A stretch of 64,000 nt of DNA from Brachybacterium sacelli (GCF_017876545.1 NZ_JAGIOD010000001.1:2046001-2110000); one strand, 5' to 3'; positions 9,542-18,910 are shown, counted from the stretch's first letter. Notes: generated by a model from the letters alone, not told the origin. A program made the numbers and translations.

Positions 9542-9564
9542 CACGGTCCGGTCTACGGGGCTCC

Positions 9565-10545
9565 TCAGCCGCGCGCCGGCTCGGGCAGCGCGCGCCCGCT
9601 CAGGCGCTCGTACATCCCGAACTGGGTCAGGATGACGAAGGGGAACAGGACGAGGTACGGAAGGATCAGGGTGCCGGCGACCGAGCCGATCACGCCGACC
9701 ACCAGGAACAGCACGATCGAGGTCCCGAGGTTGGTCTTGACCAGGGAGAAGCTCTCCTTGATCGCCTCGACCGGGGAAGCGCCCCGCACCGCCGCCGGGA
9801 TCGAGTACATCAGCGCCACTGAGGCGATGAGCCCGGGGACGTAGAGCAGCAGGAACCCGACGACGGTGATCACCAGGACGAGCAGCACCGTCAGGATGAC
9901 GCGCATCGGTCCGGCCATGGCCTGCCCGATGCGCGGGCGACCGCCCTCGAGGACGACCCCGCCTGCGCGGCCCGAGCCTGCTTGCCACAGCACCGAGAAC
10001 GGGATGCACAGCAGCATGGCTCCGAGCATGATCGCGTACATGCGCAGAAGCGGCCCGATCGGCGGCGCCTCGGAGACGGCCGCCGCTTCCATCTGCGGGA
10101 AGGTGATCGCGACGGCGGCAGCGGTACCGCCGGCGATCAGCACGACCGAGATGATGCTGTAGATCAGTCCCACGACCAGGAAGGTTACCGGGTTGCGCAG
10201 CAGGGAATTGCTAGCGAACTTCAGGGCTGCGCCGAGATCGGAGGCCAGGTCCGTGCCCGGGGGCGGCCCGGCGGCCCCGGGGGCCGTTGCTGCGGCAGGG
10301 GCGGAGGTCGGTCCGCCCCAGGCCTCCTGTCCGGCGCCGGGGGCCGGCTGGCTGTAGGGCCCGGACGGCGACGGCTGGCCGTAGGACGACGAGGGCTGAC
10401 CGTAGGACGGCGACGGCTGCCCGTAGCTCCCGGATGGGGAGGGCTGGCCGTAGGGCCCCGGCTGAGGCGGCGGAGAGTGCTGCCCCGGGGCCGGTGCCGG
10501 GGTCGGCTGGGAGTACGGATCATGCGGGGGCGGGGGAACAGTCAT
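9565..10545 (-). CDS. Pro/Gly/Gln/Ser-rich membrane protein
   Basis: The first ~110 residues of this 326-residue protein are a low-complexity tail with repeated YGQPSPS-like units. The rest has about five to six membrane helices and the pattern RGASPVEAIKESFSLVKTNLG, which is shared by many actinobacterial multi-pass proteins of YciC/DUF975-like type. The function is unknown. The repeat-rich N-terminus is probably cytosolic and disordered. Confidence 0.7.
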   Translation of the reverse strand: MTVPPPPHDPYSQPTPAPAPGQHSPPPQPGPYGQPSPSGSYGQPSPSYGQPSSSYGQPSPSGPYSQPAPGAGQEAWGGPTSAPAAATAPGAAGPPPGTDLASDLGAALKFASNSLLRNPVTFLVVGLIYSIISVVLIAGGTAAAVAITFPQMEAAAVSEAPPIGPLLRMYAIMLGAMLLCIPFSVLWQAGSGRAGGVVLEGGRPRIGQAMAGPMRVILTVLLVLVITVVGFLLLYVPGLIASVALMYSIPAAVRGASPVEAIKESFSLVKTNLGTSIVLFLVVGVIGSVAGTLILPYLVLFPFVILTQFGMYERLSGRALPEPARG

Positions 10546-10947
10546 CAGATGGCTCTACTCTCGCGAGGGCGGGCCGCGTGCTCGGCGACGCTTCTCCGGC
10601 GGTCGATGGGTGCCCCCTCGTGGGGACGGCACCACGGTACGTGCCGGGCGCCCCGGTGTGGCATCCGACCACCGGTGAGAACGCAGGAGCCCTGCCCCGG
10701 ACCTTCGTCGGATCCGGCGTCGCGCGGTGCCGGTCCGAGTCGGCGAGCGCGCGCTCCCCACCCTGGCACCACCTCGGCGAGCACCCGGTGACGCCGCCTC
10801 CAGGCGGCAAGGACTGGCACACCCGGTCGCGACGGGCCCGACTTCCCTAGAATGGTCCGTGATGGGCCGGGATCCCGCCCTCGGCCGGCACCACCGGCTC
10901 GGCGATCCGACGCCCGGCTCGACAGTCACCTGACCTGAGGAGAACCC
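10546..10947. other. Intergenic region between divergent genes
   Basis: About 400 bases separate the divergent membrane-protein and gnd genes. Open frames here are high-GC artefacts without protein character. The only sites I can support are a likely gnd -10 box and a GAGGAG ribosome-binding site immediately before the gnd ATG. Confidence 0.5.
10848..10853 (+). promoter_or_regulatory. Probable -10 box of gnd
   Basis: TAGAAT stands 95 bases before the gnd start and is the best -10 hexamer in the region. No convincing -35 is seen at 17-18 bases, which is common in actinobacterial promoters. Confidence 0.35.
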
Positions 10948-12411
10948 ATGGCAAGCTTCGCTCCGTCCCCCGCTGATGTCGCGGACATCGGCGTCACCGG
11001 AATGGCGGTGATGGGCTCCAACCTGGCCCGCAACCTCGCCCGCAACGGCTTCAAGGTCGCCATCCACAACCGCAGCGTCGGCAAGACCGAGAAGGTCATC
11101 GCCGATCACGGCAGCGACGGCGAGTTCTATCCCTCCGAGTCGATGTCGGACTTCGTCGCCTCGCTGCAGAAGCCGCGCGTCGCGATCATCATGGTCAAGG
11201 CCGGCGGCCCCACCGACGCCGTCGTCGACGAGCTCTCCTCCCTGATGGAGGAGGGCGACATCATCGTCGACGCCGGCAACGCGCTGTTCACGGACACCCG
11301 TCGTCGTGAGGCCGCGCTGCGGGAGCAGGGTCTGCATTTCGTCGGCGCCGGCGTCTCCGGTGGAGAGGAGGGCGCGCTGAACGGCCCCTCGATCATGCCG
11401 GGCGGCACCAAGGCGTCCTACGACCGCCTCGGCCCGATGTTCGAGAAGATCTCCGCGGAGGCGGAGGACGGCCTGCCCTGCTGCACCCATGTGGGTGCCG
11501 ACGGTGCCGGGCACTTCGTGAAGATGGTCCACAACGGCATCGAGTACGCGGACATGCAGGTCATCTCCGAGGCGTACGACATGATGTCGAAGGCTCTGGG
11601 CATGGAGGCCTCCGCGATCGGCGACGTCTTCGCCGACTGGAACAAGGGCGACCTGGAGTCCTTCCTCATCGAGATCACCGCCGAGGTGCTCCACCACACC
11701 GACGCCACCTCGGGCAAGCCCTTCGTCGACGTCATCCTCGACCAGGCCGCCCAGAAGGGCACCGGCGCCTGGACCGTGCAGACGGCCCTCGACCTCGGCG
11801 TCCCCGTCACCGGCATCGCCGAGGCGACCTTCGCCCGCTCCACCTCCGGCTCCGTGCCGCAGCGGGAAGCCGGCCGCAGGACCCTCTCCGCCGAGGCGCA
11901 GACGCTCGAGATCGCCGATCCCGCCCAGTTCATCGACGACCTGCAGAAGGCGCTGTACGCCGCGAAGCTGGTCTCCTACTCGCAGGGCTTCGACGAGATC
12001 GCCGCCGGCGCCGAGGAGTACGGCTGGGACATCGACCTGGGTGCGATGGCGCGTATCTGGCGCGAGGGCTGCATCATCCGTGCCCGCTTCCTCGACCGCA
12101 TCACCGAGGCCTACGGCCGCGACGCGAAGCTGCCCCTGCTGCTGAGCGACGAGTACTTCTCCTCCGAGATCGCCAAGTGCATCCCGGCGTGGCGGCGCGT
12201 GGTGGCCTTCGCCGCCGCCAGCGGCTACCCGGTCCCGGTGTTCGCCTCGACCCTGTCGTACTACGACGCGGTCCGGGCCGAGCGTCTGCCCGCCGCCCTG
12301 GTCCAGGCCCAGCGCGACTACTTCGGCGCCCACACCTACCAGCGCGTCGACGCCGCGGGCACCTTCCACGTGGAGTGGTCCGAGGACCGTCGCGAGACCG
12401 AGCAGGACTGA
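10948..12411 (+). CDS. gnd: 6-phosphogluconate dehydrogenase (NADP+, decarboxylating)
   Basis: This enzyme oxidises 6-phosphogluconate to ribulose 5-phosphate and CO2, making NADPH in the pentose phosphate pathway. The Rossmann motif is GVTGMAVMGSNLARN and the NADP phosphate contact is HNRS. Substrate motifs GVSGGEEGALNGPSIMPGG and HFVKMVHNGIEY are intact. Length 487 is normal for the dimeric Gnd. A strong bidirectional terminator follows. Confidence 0.96.
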   Translation: MASFAPSPADVADIGVTGMAVMGSNLARNLARNGFKVAIHNRSVGKTEKVIADHGSDGEFYPSESMSDFVASLQKPRVAIIMVKAGGPTDAVVDELSSLMEEGDIIVDAGNALFTDTRRREAALREQGLHFVGAGVSGGEEGALNGPSIMPGGTKASYDRLGPMFEKISAEAEDGLPCCTHVGADGAGHFVKMVHNGIEYADMQVISEAYDMMSKALGMEASAIGDVFADWNKGDLESFLIEITAEVLHHTDATSGKPFVDVILDQAAQKGTGAWTVQTALDLGVPVTGIAEATFARSTSGSVPQREAGRRTLSAEAQTLEIADPAQFIDDLQKALYAAKLVSYSQGFDEIAAGAEEYGWDIDLGAMARIWREGCIIRARFLDRITEAYGRDAKLPLLLSDEYFSSEIAKCIPAWRRVVAFAAASGYPVPVFASTLSYYDAVRAERLPAALVQAQRDYFGAHTYQRVDAAGTFHVEWSEDRRETEQD

Positions 12412-12481
12412 CACCGCCCGGGGTCGTCCCTCACGGGGCGACCTCGCGGCCTCTCGGCGCGCCGCGTCCTCGCGCGGACAG

Positions 12482-12519
12482 GAAGAAGGCCCGGCCCCTT
12501 CGGGGTCCGGGCCTTCTTC
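12482..12519. terminator. Strong bidirectional terminator
   Basis: A 13-bp perfect stem (GAAGAAGGCCCGG with CCGGGCCTTCTTC) extends inward with CCCC/GGGG around TTC, flanked by A- and T-containing runs on each side. It lies between the convergent gnd and small membrane protein genes. Confidence 0.85.
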
Positions 12520-12531
12520 GGCGCTGGGTGC

Positions 12532-12849
12532 TCAGTACTCGGTCGGAGCGTTCGCGATCATGGCGCCGACGAAGACGAAGTAGAGGATGATCCCGATGAC
12601 CCACAGGACCGCGAGGATGGCGTAGACGATCCAGCCCCACTTGTAGTACTTGTTCGCGCTCTCGAGATCGGTGTCGGCCTTCACCAGCCCGAGGATCGCC
12701 AGGATCAGCGTGATGGGGTTGCCGAGGCAGAGGACCGACACGACCAGCTGCACGATCCACTTGGTCTTGGACACCGGCTGGTTGCCGCCGAAGCCTCCGG
12801 CCTGCCCGCCGACGCCGCCGCCGGGGGCGTTGAAGTTCATGTCGGTCAT
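12532..12849 (-). CDS. Small two-helix membrane protein
   Basis: This is a 105-residue protein with a Gly/Asn-rich N-terminus (FNAPGGGVGGQAGGFGGNQ) and two helices. The first ends LAILGLVKADTDLESANKYYKWGW, the second is VIGIILYFVFVGAMIA. The layout resembles CD225/TM2-type small proteins of Gram-positive bacteria. No function can be assigned. Confidence 0.65.
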   Translation of the reverse strand: MTDMNFNAPGGGVGGQAGGFGGNQPVSKTKWIVQLVVSVLCLGNPITLILAILGLVKADTDLESANKYYKWGWIVYAILAVLWVIGIILYFVFVGAMIANAPTEY

Positions 12850-12957
12850 GGTGATTCCCTCCGAAAGTCCCGCGGATCTGTTCCCCTGGGTGCTGTCGAC
12901 GCCGCAGGCTTGACCCGCGCGGCGTCGGGGACAGCATAACGGGACGCCACCCTGGTG

Positions 12958-12985
12958 GCGCCATGGGGAGGACTCCCCATGGCGC
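12958..12985. terminator. Terminator hairpin downstream of helicase-associated gene
   Basis: A 12-bp perfect stem (GCGCCATGGGGA with TCCCCATGGCGC) and a 4-base loop stand 23 bases past the minus-strand stop of the helicase-associated gene. Confidence 0.6.
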
Positions 12986-13008
12986 GTCGGGTACGTCGCG
13001 CGGGACCG

Positions 13009-15186
13009 CTATCCCAGGGTCACCCGATGCACGAGCACCGTGAACTCCTCGTCGTGGCCCAGCTCGCGGGCGCGCAGCCGCCCGCCCTCGAGGGAGAGGG
13101 GCCGCACCTGCTTGACGACCACGCCGCCGCGGCCGTCGACGATGCCCAGCGGCAGCTCGCCCTCCTGGGCGATCGCATCCAGCAGCCGATCGGTCACCGA
13201 CAGGTCCGTCGCGCCCTCCTCCGCCGCCCGGATCCGGGCCACGGCCTCGGCGGCCGGCACGCGCAGCTCGGGGCCGTCGACGGTGACGAGATCCGGGTCG
13301 ACCGGTCCGCCGGGCAGCGAATGCGCCAGCTCGGGCCCCGCCGGGCGACCATCGGGCCCCACGGCCTGCGGGGAGAGTCCCGCCTGCCGTGCCACCTGCA
13401 GGGCGAAGCCGGGGTCGGAGAGGGTCACCGCGACGGTCGGGGCCAGGCGGTGCAGTGTCAGGGCCGACGCCTCGGGCGCCACCTGCAGCAGATCCAGGAC
13501 CTCCGACTCGGCGGTCAGCACCGTCGTCGCCCGGGAGACCTGGACCCGGCCGTGACGACGCTGCTCGTCACGCAGCAGGTACCGCAGGGCCTGCGGGACC
13601 GGGGAGCGGGAAGCCTCCTCGAGCAGCACCAGCAGCGCCTCGGCGTCGCGTCCGGCGCCCAGCGCGCGGCGCACCGAGGTGGTGCTGAAGCGCAGGGTGA
13701 GGGCTCCCCCGCGGGAGACGACCTCGGCCCAGTCCAGCAGCGGCAGCAGGCGCTCGGCCGGCCTGCCGGGGACGACGGCGGTCAGATCCGCATCCAGCAG
13801 CACCTCGTCGACCGGGGACGGGGCCGCCGCGCGCAGCGCCCCGGTGAGACGGGCGTCGGCCTCGGTGACGTCCTCGTCCAGCGCGAGCACCAGATCCTGG
13901 CCGAGCACGGTCAGCGCCCCGCCGTCGAGCACGCCGAGGGCCTCGCCCTCCGTCAGCAGCGCCCCGGTCTCCTCCTCGATGACCTCGGCCGGGACCAGCG
14001 GGAAGGCCCAGGCCAGGCACAGTGCAAGGGACTCCCGCGTGGCGTGGATGCCCGGGCACGTGCGCAGGGTGCGCAACAGGCTGCCGCGCCGGGTGCGCAC
14101 CCCGTCGCGTCGCGTGAGGTCCGACAGCAGGGCGCGACCGGTTCCGGAGGAGTCCGGAGTGCCCACCACGGCGGCGAGATGGTGCCCGAGCGCCCAGGCG
14201 AGTACGAGCTCTGCCCAGCGCTGCTCGGGAGCCTGGACGCGATGGGCGTCCCAGTCCCGGGTGGGATGCCATTCCTGGCCGTCGTGGCCGATCAGCCCGG
14301 CCTGCCAGGCGGACTGCAGGACGGTCGCACAGGTGAGCAGGGGAGCGCCGGCACGCTCGGCGAGTCGCCGGAGGTCGCGCTGGGGCAGCCCACCGCGGCG
14401 CAGCACCCCTGGGGGATCCTCGTCGAAGCCGCGGACGGTGCCCAGCAGACGCAGGGCCTCGAAAGCCTGCTCGACGGCCTGGGCGGAGCGGGAGCCGGGG
14501 ATCCGCTCGGTGACCGCCGGTCCCTCGGGCTCGGGGCACCGGGCGGCGTGAGTCCGGCGCACCCGTCCACCGCGCAGCGCCAGGTGCACGCTGCGGGGCA
14601 GGTGCAAGGTGCCGTCCTCGCCGGTCACCACGATGCCGGCCTCCCGGAGCTCGAGGGCCAGGCGCCCCTGGCCCTCCACGGCCGCGGGGCCCCAGGCCAG
14701 GGTCTCGAGCACCTCGGGCACCGACGCCCGTGCGGCGGCCACCCGACGCTCGGCGGTCTCGGCCGAGGGGTCCTCGGCGGAGGCGGGAGCGAGCCCGGCC
14801 GGGGCGCGCAGCCCGTCGCGCAGTGGGCGGATCAGGTGCAGGGAGTCCTCACCCCAGACCAGGGCGAGCGTGGTCAGTCGCTCGAGGCCGGGGGAGATGG
14901 TCGCAGGTTCCGAGGAGACCGCCTCGGCCAGGTCCGACGGGGAGGTGCCGTCCTCGAGCACGGCGAGGGCCTCGACGAGGTGGAGCTCCGGCAGCCGCAG
15001 CGCCCCGAGCGCACGACGGGCGGAGGTGGCACCGGCGGCACGGGCCGCGAGCGGGCCCAGCCCCTTGGGCAGCGGCGAGGCGAGGTCCGGTCGGGCGACG
15101 AGCAGCGCCTCCAGGCGATCGTCGCCGAACCGTCGCAGGGAGTCCGCGAGGGACCGGATCACAGCGGCCATGATGGGATCCAGCAT
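13009..15186 (-). CDS. Helicase-associated (XPB/Ssl2 N-terminal-like) protein
   Basis: This ~725-residue protein lacks helicase motifs and matches the actinobacterial helicase-associated family that accompanies the XPB-like helicase. The N-terminus (SLADSLRRFGDDRLEALLVARPDL) and the C-terminal end (LREALGHDEE-like region, here RARELGHDEEFTVLVHRVTLG) are typical. The frame is open into the tRNA gene upstream, so the start must be internal. I chose the first ATG after the tRNA; a second in-frame ATG five codons later (MAAVIRSL) is equally possible. Neither has a clear ribosome-binding site. Confidence 0.78.
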   Translation of the reverse strand: MLDPIMAAVIRSLADSLRRFGDDRLEALLVARPDLASPLPKGLGPLAARAAGATSARRALGALRLPELHLVEALAVLEDGTSPSDLAEAVSSEPATISPGLERLTTLALVWGEDSLHLIRPLRDGLRAPAGLAPASAEDPSAETAERRVAAARASVPEVLETLAWGPAAVEGQGRLALELREAGIVVTGEDGTLHLPRSVHLALRGGRVRRTHAARCPEPEGPAVTERIPGSRSAQAVEQAFEALRLLGTVRGFDEDPPGVLRRGGLPQRDLRRLAERAGAPLLTCATVLQSAWQAGLIGHDGQEWHPTRDWDAHRVQAPEQRWAELVLAWALGHHLAAVVGTPDSSGTGRALLSDLTRRDGVRTRRGSLLRTLRTCPGIHATRESLALCLAWAFPLVPAEVIEEETGALLTEGEALGVLDGGALTVLGQDLVLALDEDVTEADARLTGALRAAAPSPVDEVLLDADLTAVVPGRPAERLLPLLDWAEVVSRGGALTLRFSTTSVRRALGAGRDAEALLVLLEEASRSPVPQALRYLLRDEQRRHGRVQVSRATTVLTAESEVLDLLQVAPEASALTLHRLAPTVAVTLSDPGFALQVARQAGLSPQAVGPDGRPAGPELAHSLPGGPVDPDLVTVDGPELRVPAAEAVARIRAAEEGATDLSVTDRLLDAIAQEGELPLGIVDGRGGVVVKQVRPLSLEGGRLRARELGHDEEFTVLVHRVTLG

Positions 15187-15264
15187 AAAGTGGCGATGCT
15201 GCCCGGGACACCACGGGCCGCTCGCCACCGGGTGGGCCGCGGCATCGGTGTCGTCCCGCGGCAC

Positions 15265-15338
15265 GCCCCCATAGCCCAATCGGCAGAGGCGGCCGCCTTA
15301 AAAGCGGCACAGTGCGGGTTCGAGTCCCGCTGGGGGCA
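15265..15338 (+). tRNA. tRNA with anticodon UAA (tRNA-Leu by anticodon), short variable loop
   Basis: A complete cloverleaf can be drawn. The acceptor stem is GCCCCCA with TGGGGGC, followed by discriminator A. The D arm is GCC..GGC with GG in the loop. The anticodon stem is GCCGC with GCGGC around the loop CTTAAAA, and the T arm is GCGGG with CCCGC around TTCGAGT. The anticodon reads UUA (Leu). The variable loop is only five bases (ACAGT), which is class I rather than the long arm usual in tRNA-Leu. CCA is not encoded. Confidence 0.88.
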
Positions 15339-15384
15339 CCGGGGCGGTCGGCCCGTGATGCGCGTCCGGGCCACAATGGAGAGC

Positions 15385-16131
15385 ATGACCCGGACCTCCG
15401 CCGCCGACCAACTCCCTGCCGACCAGCTCGCCGCCCGCCTCGACGACGTGCTCGCCCGCCTCGATGCCGCCGCCGCCCGCGCCGGCCGGGACGGCCGCGA
15501 GATCACCCTGCTGCTGGCCACCAAGACCCGCACGCCTCAGGAGGTCGCCGTCGTCGTCGACCTGCTGCGCGCACGGGATCGACGGATCGCCGTGGGGGAG
15601 AACCGCGCCCAGGAGATCGCCAAGCACGCCGACCCGATGCTCGCGGACAACGGGGTCCCGCGCCACTTCATCGGACGCCTGCAGACCAACAAGGCCCGCG
15701 ACGTCATCGCCTTCGCGCAGACGATACACAGCGTGGACCGCGAGGACATCGCCGACGCCCTCGAGCGTCGGGCCGCCCTGGCCGGCCTCGTGCGGGAGGT
15801 GCTGGTGCAGGTCAACACCTCCGGTGAGGAGTCCAAGGGCGGCTTCGCCCCGACCCTCGAGGCCGTGGGCCCGATCCTCGAGCGGCTGCGGGGGAGTGGG
15901 ACCCTGCGACCCGTGGGCCTGATGACGATCGGTGCCAACACCTCCGACGCGACGGCGGTGCGCGCCTCCCTGCGCGGCCTGCGCGAGCTCCGCGACCAGG
16001 TGCGCACCGAGCTCGAGCTCCCTGAGCTGGAGCACCTCTCGATGGGGATGAGCGGCGACCTCGAGATCGCGGTCGAGGAAGGCGCGACGATCGTCCGCGT
16101 CGGCTCGGCCCTCTTCGGCGCCCGCCCCTGA
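15385..16131 (+). CDS. YggS/PLPBP-family pyridoxal phosphate homeostasis protein
   Basis: This 248-residue protein belongs to the single-domain alanine-racemase-fold family that binds PLP and buffers its pool. The PLP lysine is in LLATKTRT, and the family patterns VGENRAQE, HFIGRLQTNKAR, VQVNTSGEESKGG and LSMGMSGDLEIAVEEGATIVRVGSALFG are all present. The second of two close ATGs was chosen because GGAGAG precedes it; the other would add three residues. Confidence 0.9.
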   Translation: MTRTSAADQLPADQLAARLDDVLARLDAAAARAGRDGREITLLLATKTRTPQEVAVVVDLLRARDRRIAVGENRAQEIAKHADPMLADNGVPRHFIGRLQTNKARDVIAFAQTIHSVDREDIADALERRAALAGLVREVLVQVNTSGEESKGGFAPTLEAVGPILERLRGSGTLRPVGLMTIGANTSDATAVRASLRGLRELRDQVRTELELPELEHLSMGMSGDLEIAVEEGATIVRVGSALFGARP

Positions 16132-16135
16132 ACCC

Positions 16136-17227
16136 TCAGGCCGGACCGACCAGCGCCTGCGGCAGGCCGTACTCGTGCTCGAGCACCTCGCAGGCCGAGC
16201 CCACCGCGATCAGGTCGGTGCCCCGGGTGGAGAGCATGACCTCGACATGCACCCAGGGCTCGGCACGCAGGCCCTCCTCGAGCGCGGCGCGGATCGCATC
16301 CATGGTGCGCTCGTGATGGGCGTAGACCGTCCGTCCGCCCAGCACCACCCGATCCACGTCGACCACCCGCACCAGATCGACCACGACCGTGGCCAGCACC
16401 TGGGCGGCCAGCTCCTCGTCGCCGGCCTCCAGGGCGGCCCGATGCTCGGCCTGGGCGCAGCCCCGTCGTCCGCAGGTGCAGGGGACCCCGCCCATCCGCA
16501 CCACGGTGTGCCCGGCCTCGCCGGCGTGGGAGTGCGCACCCCGCACGATCATCCCGTCCAGGCACAGGGCCGCTCCCAGGCCGTCCTCGACGAGCACGAG
16601 CGCGGCGTCGTCCAGCAGCCCGGGCTGGGACCAGGCCTCGCCCACCAGTGCGGCCCGGGAGTCGTGGTCCAGCAGCACCGGGACGGACAGCTCCTGGGCG
16701 AGCAGGGAACGGATCGGTGCACCGCGCCACGGGTCCGGCTGGGAGGTGCCGCGGTAGACGCCCTCCGACCAGTCGACCGGCCCCGGCATCCCGACCCCTA
16801 CCCCGAGCAGCTCACCGGGGCCCACATCGACGAGGGCACGGGTCTGGTCGGCGAGGGTCGCGATCAGCTGGTCGATCGGTTGCAGCCGGCCGGTCTCGAT
16901 CTCGCGCCGCGCGAGGATCTCCCCGGTGAGGTCCACCACCACCGCGTGGACGCGGGAGCGGGTGAGGTGCAGCCCGATCGCCCGGCGCGAGGAGGGGACG
17001 ATGCGGTAGAAGGTGGTCGGCTTGCCGGGCCCGGCGGCGACGGTGCCCATCTCGGCGATCAGCCCGCGGTCCATCAGCCGCCCCAGGATCTTCGAGATCG
17101 CCTGCGGTGTGACCTGCAGGGCCTGGGCCAGCCCCGCCCGTGAAACGGGTTCGCCCCGGCGCGCCACGGCGAGGACGGCGGCATCGTGCGCGCCTGCCAC
17201 ACGGTCCAGGGGGGAGCTCGTTCTCAC
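16136..17227 (-). CDS. ROK-family transcriptional regulator
   Basis: This 363-residue ROK protein has an N-terminal winged helix (SRAGLAQALQVTPQAISKIL), then the sugar-kinase-like ROK fold with the zinc motif CTCGRRGC and the preceding GEAGHTVVRMGG. The GTG start was picked for its GAGGATGAG ribosome-binding site and because everything upstream lacks protein character. It is divergent from an MFS gene and the spacer holds an imperfect dyad, so it probably represses that exporter in response to a small sugar-like effector (inference). Confidence 0.85.
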   Translation of the reverse strand: MRTSSPLDRVAGAHDAAVLAVARRGEPVSRAGLAQALQVTPQAISKILGRLMDRGLIAEMGTVAAGPGKPTTFYRIVPSSRRAIGLHLTRSRVHAVVVDLTGEILARREIETGRLQPIDQLIATLADQTRALVDVGPGELLGVGVGMPGPVDWSEGVYRGTSQPDPWRGAPIRSLLAQELSVPVLLDHDSRAALVGEAWSQPGLLDDAALVLVEDGLGAALCLDGMIVRGAHSHAGEAGHTVVRMGGVPCTCGRRGCAQAEHRAALEAGDEELAAQVLATVVVDLVRVVDVDRVVLGGRTVYAHHERTMDAIRAALEEGLRAEPWVHVEVMLSTRGTDLIAVGSACEVLEHEYGLPQALVGPA

Positions 17228-17343
17228 CTGCTCATCCTCGCACGCACCCTGTACGTGACGGCACCGCCCGTCGACCCGCCCGTCCGTCGACCCGCCGGCG
17301 TTCCTCGCCCCGCGATGTGATGCGGATCGTCCCGTCCCCACCC

Positions 17344-17371
17344 TTGACGTAACGCAACAGCGTTTGCTTAC
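17344..17371 (+). promoter_or_regulatory. Possible -35 box and operator of the MFS gene
   Basis: A consensus-like -35 (TTGACG) is followed directly by an imperfect 23-bp dyad: GTAA and TTAC at the ends, AAC and GTT inside. It sits in the 206-base spacer between the divergent ROK regulator and the MFS gene, where a repressor site would be expected. The -10 is weak. Confidence 0.4.
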
Positions 17372-17433
17372 CTTGTTGTCGGGTCGATGGAGCCCGCCCG
17401 CCTCTGCACGCTCCGACCAGTCGAGGACCACCT

Positions 17434-18741
17434 ATGACCATCGTCGACGACACCCGTACCTCTCCTGCGACCCTCAGCCCCGCTCGCCGCCGCCTGGCGC
17501 TGTTCGCCCTCGCCCTGGGCGGCTTCGGCATCGGCGCCTCCGAGTTCGTCTCCATGGGCCTGCTGCCCGACATCGCCGGCGGCCTGCTGAGCGAGCAGAT
17601 GGCGACCGACCCCGAGGGCGGCATCGCCCGGGCCGGCCTGGCCATCTCCGCCTACGCCCTCGGCGTCGTCGTCGGCGCCCCGGTGCTCGCCCTGCTCTCG
17701 GTGCGCTGGAGCCGCTCGACGATGATCGTCGGGCTCGCCGTCGCGCTCGCGGCCGGCGCCGTGCTCTCGGGGATCATGCCCACCTTCGAGCTCACCATCC
17801 TCGCCCGCTTCCTCGCGGGCGTCCCCCACGGCGCCTACTTCGGCGTCGCCTCCCTGCTCGCCGCCTCGCTGATGGGTCCCGGCAACCAGGGCAAGGGCGT
17901 GGCGCTGGCCCTGTCCGGCCTCACCGTCGCCAACCTCATCGGCGTGCCCGTCCTGACCGCGGTCGGCCAGGCCGCCGGCTGGCGCGCGGTGTACCTGCTG
18001 ATCGCCCTGATCTTCGTCGGCACCGTCACCGCACTGCGCCTGACGGTGCCGCGGGAGGAGAAGGTGCTCGGGCGCCGTATGGCCGACGAGATCGTCGCCC
18101 TGCGCCGCGTGCAGCTGTGGATCATCATGGGGATCGCCGCGGTCGGCTTCGCCGGTGCCTTCGCCGTCTTCAGCTACGTCGCCGACATCACCACCAACGT
18201 CACCGGCGCCTCCGCGAGCGCGGTCCCGTGGGTGCTCGCCGCAGCCGGGCTGGGCATGACCGTCGGCAACGTCATCGGCGGCGCCACCACCGACCGCTCC
18301 GTGAGCGCCACCCTGATGGTCGGCTTCCCGCTGTACATCGCGGCGCTGGTGGGGCTGTTCCTGGTCGCGGACGTCTCCCTGGTCGCCCTGCTGATCGCCT
18401 TCTTCCTGATGAACGCGGCCAACGCCTCGCTGAACCCCGCGATGCAGACCTGGCTGATCCGGGTCGCGCACCGCTCCGAGGTGCTCGGGGCCTCCCTGAA
18501 CCATGCGGCCTTCAACGTCGCCAACGCTCTCGGTGCCGCCCTCGGCGGCGCGGTGATCGCGGCGGGCTTCGGCTACGAGGCCCCGATGGTGGTCGCGATC
18601 GTGCTGGCGAGCGCCGGCTTCGCGATGGTCGCTGTCACGCTGATCGCCCTGCGGGTGCGCGCCCGCCGCACCCTGGCGATGCTGGCCCGCCACGAGGACA
18701 CCCTCACCGGCCAGATCCCGAAGGTCCCCGCGGGCGTCTGA
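17434..18741 (+). CDS. MFS transporter, DHA1/AraJ-type exporter
   Basis: This 435-residue protein has twelve predicted membrane helices and the early pattern FGIGASEFVSMGLLPDIA, found in AraJ/CmlR-like drug or sugar exporters. The cytosolic 2-3 loop is SVRWSRS. It is divergently transcribed from a ROK regulator, which fits inducible efflux. The substrate is not evident. Confidence 0.85.
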   Translation: MTIVDDTRTSPATLSPARRRLALFALALGGFGIGASEFVSMGLLPDIAGGLLSEQMATDPEGGIARAGLAISAYALGVVVGAPVLALLSVRWSRSTMIVGLAVALAAGAVLSGIMPTFELTILARFLAGVPHGAYFGVASLLAASLMGPGNQGKGVALALSGLTVANLIGVPVLTAVGQAAGWRAVYLLIALIFVGTVTALRLTVPREEKVLGRRMADEIVALRRVQLWIIMGIAAVGFAGAFAVFSYVADITTNVTGASASAVPWVLAAAGLGMTVGNVIGGATTDRSVSATLMVGFPLYIAALVGLFLVADVSLVALLIAFFLMNAANASLNPAMQTWLIRVAHRSEVLGASLNHAAFNVANALGAALGGAVIAAGFGYEAPMVVAIVLASAGFAMVAVTLIALRVRARRTLAMLARHEDTLTGQIPKVPAGV

Positions 18742-18910
18742 GTCCGGGAGGCCCACCCGAGCGGTCGCGCGGCCCTCCGACTTGTGGCGTCATAATCCGC
18801 ATCCTCCGGCCCCCGGGGGAGCTTAGGCTCTCCCTCGGGGCCCCTGGGGAGTCCCGGTGGCCGCCGGAGCCGGGCGCGCCATCGACCAGCGCCGAGGACC
18901 GGAGGACGAC

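Noticed and set aside
13009..15186. Active helicase
   Set aside because: No Walker A or DEAD/DEAH box is present; it is the helicase-associated companion protein.
12955..15384. Plus-strand open frame running through the helicase-associated gene and the tRNA into the YggS gene
   Set aside because: Only the last 248 residues are protein-like; the rest is antisense to a recognised gene and passes through a tRNA.
18742..18910. Riboswitch upstream of the cystathionine-type enzyme
   Set aside because: No conserved SAM-riboswitch core could be recognised; only GC-rich hairpins are present.
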